Shown here: positions 60,327 to 64,000 of the stretch, piece by piece | How the letters are laid out: every line of letters starts with the position of its first letter | Position numbering within the stretch: the stretch's first letter is position 1 | Assembly (NCBI RefSeq): GCF_000755245.1 | Contig: NZ_BBMP01000022.1 | Coordinates: 620,001-684,000, forward strand | Direction of reading: 5' to 3' | DNA from: Halococcus sediminicola | GTDB taxonomy: Archaea > Halobacteriota > Halobacteria > Halobacteriales > Halococcaceae | Length of the DNA: 64,000 nt | Program-made: the position numbers and the translations under genes | The notes under the pieces: model-generated | Told to the model about the DNA's origin: nothing | What the model saw: the letters and a program-made list of their open reading frames with translations, nothing else | The model's database searches: none

Positions 60327-61634
60327 GTGTCATACTCGGTGACGTCTCTCTGGGGACGCTATCGCTCGATACCGATCGTCTATCGCATCGGGGTGGCGTT
60401 CGTCCTCGGTTCGATCGCCGGACTCGTCGTCGGTCAGCCAATGACGGCGCTGCAACCGATCGGCGACCTGTTCGTTCGACTGCTGAAGATGATCATCGTC
60501 CCCATCGTCTTCTTCACCCTGTTGATGGGCGCACGCCGTCTCACGCCGTCGACGCTCGGGCAAATCGGTGGTGTCACAGTCCTGTGTTACGTCGTGACGA
60601 CGGCAGTCGCGATCGTGATCGGACTCGGCGTCGGCAACTTCGTGAACCCGGGCGTGGGTCTGGACCTCGTCAGCACGGACGTCCAGACCAAGCAGGCCCC
60701 GAACATCGGCGACGTCTTTCTGGGAATCGTGCCGACGAACCCGCTCGGCGCGATGGCCGAGGGCGACATCCTCCCGATCATCTTCTTCACGCTCGTCTTC
60801 GGCATCGCGCTCACACTCCTTCAAGAAGAGTTCGACGCCGACACCGCCGTCCACCGTGGCGTCGAGACGATCTTCGACGTCGTCGAGGCGGGGGCCGAGG
60901 CGATGTTCAAGATCGTCTGGGGCGTGATGGAGTTCGGTATCATCGGGGTGTTCGCGCTGATGGCCGCGACCTTCGGGACCGCCGGTGTCGACGCCATCGT
61001 CCCCTACGCGAAACTCATCGCGGCGCTCGCGCTCGCCGTTGGCATCCACATCACGTTCACCTATCTTCTCGTGATTCAGTGGGGGGTGCTTCGAGAATCA
61101 CCGATCGCGTTCCTCCGGGGCGCACGCGAGGCGATGGTGACGGCACTCAGCATTCGCTCGTCGAGCGGCACGCTTCCGGTGACGATGAGCGACGCCGACG
61201 AGAACTTCGGCATCGCCGAGGAGATTTACAGTTTCTCGCTCCCGCTCGGAGCGACCATCAACATGGACGGCACCGCGATGTATCAGGGTGTGGCGGCCAT
61301 CTTCGCGGCGAACCTCGTCGGTGAGGCACTCACACTCGGCGAGCAGTTCACCGTCGTCGTCACCGCACTCCTCGCGAGCATCGGCACGGCGGGCGTGCCG
61401 GGCAGCGGTCTCATCATGCTGACGCTCGTGCTCACACAACTGGGCCTGCCGCTGGAGGTGGTCGGGATGGTCGCGGGCGTCGACCCGCTGCTCGACCGAC
61501 TCCGAACGATGAACAACGTCACCGGCGACCTCGCCGTGACGACGCTCGTTGCGCACGTCTACGATGGCATCGACCGAACGGCGAGCGTCTGGTCGTCCAG
61601 TGGCGAACCCGCTGGCACGCCCCAGAACGACTGA
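60327..61634 (+). CDS. Dicarboxylate/amino acid:cation symporter
   Basis: A 435-residue DAACS-family (GltP/DctA) transporter with about eight helices plus two re-entrant loops. The serine-rich tip is SSSGTLPVT and the signature NMDGTAMYQ, followed by TAGVPGSGLI. It imports C4-dicarboxylates or glutamate/aspartate with Na+ or H+. GTG start at 60327; TTATATC at 60303-60309 is somewhat close (22 bases). The C-terminal part has a polar tail (SSGEPAGTPQND). Confidence 0.93.
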   Translation: MSYSVTSLWGRYRSIPIVYRIGVAFVLGSIAGLVVGQPMTALQPIGDLFVRLLKMIIVPIVFFTLLMGARRLTPSTLGQIGGVTVLCYVVTTAVAIVIGLGVGNFVNPGVGLDLVSTDVQTKQAPNIGDVFLGIVPTNPLGAMAEGDILPIIFFTLVFGIALTLLQEEFDADTAVHRGVETIFDVVEAGAEAMFKIVWGVMEFGIIGVFALMAATFGTAGVDAIVPYAKLIAALALAVGIHITFTYLLVIQWGVLRESPIAFLRGAREAMVTALSIRSSSGTLPVTMSDADENFGIAEEIYSFSLPLGATINMDGTAMYQGVAAIFAANLVGEALTLGEQFTVVVTALLASIGTAGVPGSGLIMLTLVLTQLGLPLEVVGMVAGVDPLLDRLRTMNNVTGDLAVTTLVAHVYDGIDRTASVWSSSGEPAGTPQND

Positions 61635-61650
61635 AAAATGCAGGAAGCGG

Positions 61651-63321
61651 TCAGTACGGGATGAGCGAGAAATCTCCCGGCACCAGGAAGCCGAGCACGA
61701 GAAAGAGCGTGCCGGCGATGGTCGCCGTCACGAGCGCGTAGGGGATCTGCGTACGGACGTGAACCATGTGGTCCGACCCGCTGGTCGAGGAAGAAAGGAC
61801 CGTGGTATCGGAGATGGGCGAGCAGTGGTCGCCGAAGATCCCACCCGAAAGCACCGCGCCGAGCGCGAGTGGGAGGTTCGCGCCGGTGGTGAACGCCACC
61901 GGGATGACGATGGGGAACATGATGCCGTAGGTCGCCCACGAACTCCCATCGGAGAAGCTGACGAACGCGGTCACGGCGAAGACGAGCACCGGGATGAGAC
62001 CGACGGGGACGCCCCGAAACCAGTCGGTAACGAAGTCCGAAATCCCGAGCGTCGAGACGGTGTTCTGGATCGTGATGGCGAGCGTCAAAATCGCGGCCGC
62101 GAGGAAGATACCTTTAAATCCGTTGACCATCGCGTCGGTCGCGTCGGCGTTTGAGGGGATGTCCCCGCGCGCTCGGAAGAGGACGAACCCGACGAGCAAG
62201 CCCATCATCGCGGCGAGACCGAGGCGAATCCCGCCGATGTTGAACGACCACGGACCGCCCGCGGGGACGAGCAGCTCGTAGCCGGCGACCGAGAACAGCG
62301 TCGACATCTGCGGGGCGTTGATGACTGGCGAGGCGTGCCAGAACATCGCCATGAGACCGACGCCGACGATGGTGAGCACAGGGATGGCGAAGTTGCGCCA
62401 GTCGGGCGTCGCGGCCGCGGACATCTCGTAGTTCGCCACCTCGTCGGAGATGAGCGGGTCGGCGTCCGGGCCGACCACGCCGTCGCCCGCACGGGCGCGC
62501 GACTCCTCGCGGCCCATCCCGAAGATGTTCGGGACTATCTGCCACGCGACCAGCGCGGCGATAATGAGTGCGGTCCACGAGTAGAAGGCGAATCCGAGCG
62601 TATTGAAAAACAGCGGCCAGACCGCGTCGGTGGCCGCCTGCACGCCGTTTCCCGTCTGGGTGACGTAGCCAGACATATCTGGAGGAAGCACGTTCTGTTT
62701 CGCCGCGGCGGCGAGACCCGCGCCGATGAAGCCCACGAGTGCGACACCCCACGTCGAGTAGAAGGCGAGTCGAGCGGCCGGACTCCCAGCAGAATCGACG
62801 TAGTAGGCGAGTTTCGCCCGCGAGACGTCGTATTCGTCGGTGAGGGGACGCATCATCGAGCCGACCACTAAACAGTTGAAGTAGTCGTCGATGTGGATAA
62901 TGACGCCGGCGAGAAACGAGGCTTTCTCGGCGTCGGCGGGCGACTCGACGCGACTGGCGAGCGCCTCCAACACGCCACGAATCGCTCCGGCGCGGATCAT
63001 CAGGCCCATCAACCCGCCGATGGCGAAGAGCGCGAGCAGCACGTTCTTGACGTACCACGGGTCGGCAAAGAGCGGCGACGTGGCGACGAGGTCGGGCACG
63101 ACGGTGATGCCGAGGAGCGCCCCGAAAACCGATCGAGCGACGCCATCGAGTCCGGCCGGTACGCCGACGGTTTCGGGACGGAAGACGCCGTAGACCATCG
63201 CGCCGCCGGCGATCCCAACGAACAGTCCGATGAGTGCGTCCCGGACGTACCACGCCAGCGAGATGGCGAGCAGCGCCGGCAGCAGCGACCATGGGCCCGC
63301 CGAGATAGCTTCGAGCGGCAT
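61651..63321 (-). CDS. NhaC-type Na+/H+ antiporter
   Basis: A 556-residue secondary transporter of the NhaC family with about 12-13 helices. The core motifs are IHIDDYFNCLVVGSMMRPLTDEY and FSDGSSWATYGIMFP with GDHCSPISDTTVLSS (about residue 505). It exchanges Na+ for H+, or carries an amino-acid or citrate-like substrate in related families. ATG at 63321. A perfect 8-bp hairpin lies directly before it (63323-63345). Confidence 0.93.
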   Translation of the reverse strand: MPLEAISAGPWSLLPALLAISLAWYVRDALIGLFVGIAGGAMVYGVFRPETVGVPAGLDGVARSVFGALLGITVVPDLVATSPLFADPWYVKNVLLALFAIGGLMGLMIRAGAIRGVLEALASRVESPADAEKASFLAGVIIHIDDYFNCLVVGSMMRPLTDEYDVSRAKLAYYVDSAGSPAARLAFYSTWGVALVGFIGAGLAAAAKQNVLPPDMSGYVTQTGNGVQAATDAVWPLFFNTLGFAFYSWTALIIAALVAWQIVPNIFGMGREESRARAGDGVVGPDADPLISDEVANYEMSAAATPDWRNFAIPVLTIVGVGLMAMFWHASPVINAPQMSTLFSVAGYELLVPAGGPWSFNIGGIRLGLAAMMGLLVGFVLFRARGDIPSNADATDAMVNGFKGIFLAAAILTLAITIQNTVSTLGISDFVTDWFRGVPVGLIPVLVFAVTAFVSFSDGSSWATYGIMFPIVIPVAFTTGANLPLALGAVLSGGIFGDHCSPISDTTVLSSSTSGSDHMVHVRTQIPYALVTATIAGTLFLVLGFLVPGDFSLIPY

Positions 63322-63322
63322 G

Positions 63323-63345
63323 GTCCCGTCTTCGAGGGACGGGAC
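63323..63345. promoter_or_regulatory. Perfect inverted repeat at the nhaC start site
   Basis: GTCCCGTC and GACGGGAC are separated by seven bases and lie between the nhaC ATG (63321) and a TTTTTT tract (minus strand, 63346-63351) that could act as TATA or as terminator of the micro-gene. A repressor over the start site or an mRNA stem is possible. Confidence 0.55.
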
Positions 63346-63366
63346 AAAAAAGTGCGTTCGTGACTC

Positions 63367-63450
63367 TCAGATGAGCGTGATGGCGTAGGCGAACGACGAC
63401 CCGACCATCAGGAGGACGAACAGGATGGCGAACAGCTGTTGACGGTTCAT
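63367..63450 (-). CDS. 27-residue single-helix membrane micro-protein
   Basis: ATG at 63450 begins MNRQQLFAILFVLLMVG, ending in AITLI with TGA at 63367-63369. The whole peptide is one membrane helix with two Gln and one Arg at the start. No promoter is seen in the bases between it and nmd3 (17 bases after the nmd3 end is 63473; the micro-gene starts at 63450), so it is probably transcribed with nmd3. I recall similar tiny peptides in haloarchaea, but no family name. Confidence 0.6.
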   Translation of the reverse strand: MNRQQLFAILFVLLMVGSSFAYAITLI

Positions 63451-63473
63451 ACTTCCACGAGTGCCGCGAGCGA

Positions 63474-64000
63474 TTAGTCGGTTTCGGCTGGGAGCACGTA
63501 CAGCCCCGCCCGGCTCTTGAGGACGTCTACCGTGTCGGCGTCGGTATCGAGATACGCCGGCCGCGCAACCGTCTTCGCGGCGTATGTCTCGGGGTCGAGC
63601 ACCTGCACCGCCCTGTCGTCCTCGACGGTAACGAGCGTCGTCTCCTCGCCGTCCGCGCGCCGACCGAGCAGCGTCGCCGCGGGCGCGATGCCGTCCTCGA
63701 AGGCCGCCTCGTAGGGTTCGCCCGTCGTTATTCGTACTCCCTTCAAGTTGCCTCGAACGCTCTCGACCAGCACCGGTCCGCCCTCGTCGTCGGGGTCGAT
63801 GACGTCGCCGGGCGTGAACTCCGGGAGGTGGACGGCGTACGTAACTCTGTACACTTCGTTGCCGTCCTCGTCTTCGGTGACGAGCGTCGCCGACTCATCG
63901 AACTCGCCGCCGAAGCGTCGGACGATGCGCTCGGCGACCGCCTGTCCGAGTTTCGTCGTCGAGAGCTTGACGTCCGCGCCGTCGCTCGTCTCGTCGATCT
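63474..64000 (-). CDS. nmd3: NMD3-related protein (3' part, runs off the window)
   Basis: The C-terminal 175 codons of an NMD3-like ribosomal protein; the 5' end lies beyond 64000. Visible sequence reads TKLGQAVAERIVRRFGG, then TLVTEDEDGNEVYRVTYAVHLPEFTPGDVI and GNLKGVRITTGEPY (a TGF-like beta domain), and ends ADTVDVLKSRAGLYVLPAETD. NMD3 in eukaryotes exports the 60S subunit; archaeal forms bind the large subunit. The GTG at 63854 is internal, not the start. Confidence 0.88.
   Translation of the reverse strand, partial: IDETSDGADVKLSTTKLGQAVAERIVRRFGGEFDESATLVTEDEDGNEVYRVTYAVHLPEFTPGDVIDPDDEGGPVLVESVRGNLKGVRITTGEPYEAAFEDGIAPAATLLGRRADGEETTLVTVEDDRAVQVLDPETYAAKTVARPAYLDTDADTVDVLKSRAGLYVLPAETD

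Noticed and set aside
1-64000. CRISPR array, rRNA operon, transposase, replication origin
   Set aside because: No regularly spaced repeats, no rRNA signatures, no DDE or serine recombinase gene and no orc1/cdc6 gene were found.

Overview
This window looks like chromosomal DNA of a halophilic archaeon (class Halobacteria). The signs are high GC, very acidic predicted proteins (many Asp/Glu, few Lys), archaeal-type promoters with a TATA box about 27 bases before the start codon (leaderless transcripts), and archaeal information-processing genes: aIF1A, RIO1, a KH/Pno1-like protein, Hjc, Hel308, Cgi121 and NMD3. Halobacteria-specific small families and a PGF-CTERM protein-sorting tail also fit. 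I cannot name the genus with confidence. There are about 70 protein genes, one tRNA (Thr, GGT), no rRNA, no CRISPR array and no recognisable transposase.

Layout. 0.1-5.6 kb holds S-adenosylhomocysteine (SAH) metabolism (an SAH/MTA deaminase and an SAH hydrolase around a secreted PQQ-type sugar dehydrogenase), Holliday junction resolvase Hjc and a TrkA-type NAD-binding protein. 5.8-11.9 kb holds an Azf/uronate dehydrogenase-like SDR, tRNA-Thr, enoyl-CoA hydratase, NAD synthase, a DUF63 membrane protein, deoxyribose-phosphate aldolase and a zinc-finger ArsR-like regulator. 12-18 kb holds a dual-specificity phosphatase, a tRNA t6A methylthiotransferase, RNase Z, beta-carbonic anhydrase and a large DUF460 protein. 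18-22.4 kb holds a zinc alcohol dehydrogenase and the conserved aIF1A-RIO1-(GNAT)-KH translation/ribosome cluster. 22.4-27.1 kb holds a TetR regulator divergent from an ABC exporter, then an AAA ATPase/PhnP-like hydrolase pair.

27.2-34.1 kb holds lipid-type genes (thiolase, acyl-CoA synthetase), a UspA protein flanked by dispersed repeats, and an NhaP-type antiporter with RCK domains. 34.2-41.7 kb holds seryl-tRNA synthetase, an AT-rich orphan gene, a 3-Cys ferredoxin, and Hel308 next to KEOPS subunit Cgi121. 42-46.6 kb is a polyhydroxyalkanoate (PHA) locus: PhaJ-like hydratase, then phaR-phaP-phaE-phaC, with a helix-hairpin-helix domain fused to the end of PhaC. 46.7-54.7 kb holds a gamma-glutamylcysteine-ligase-like protein with an amidotransferase, an SCP2 protein divergent from a glutaryl-CoA-dehydrogenase-like enzyme, a nucleoside hydrolase and several small proteins. 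54.7-64 kb holds small halobacterial families, an Fe-S helicase of the XPD/DinG kind, a dicarboxylate symporter, an NhaC antiporter, a 27-residue membrane micro-protein and the 3' part of nmd3.

Together the region supports acyl-CoA metabolism and carbon storage (thiolase, hydratases, acyl-CoA ligase, acyl-CoA dehydrogenase, PHA synthase), sodium/proton homeostasis (two antiporters) and core translation and DNA repair. The most unusual observations are several strong, unexplained palindromes at promoters (notably 10907-10950, 23014-23043 and 63323-63345), a dispersed repeat that sits beside a duplicated thiolase gene end, and the PhaC-HhH fusion.
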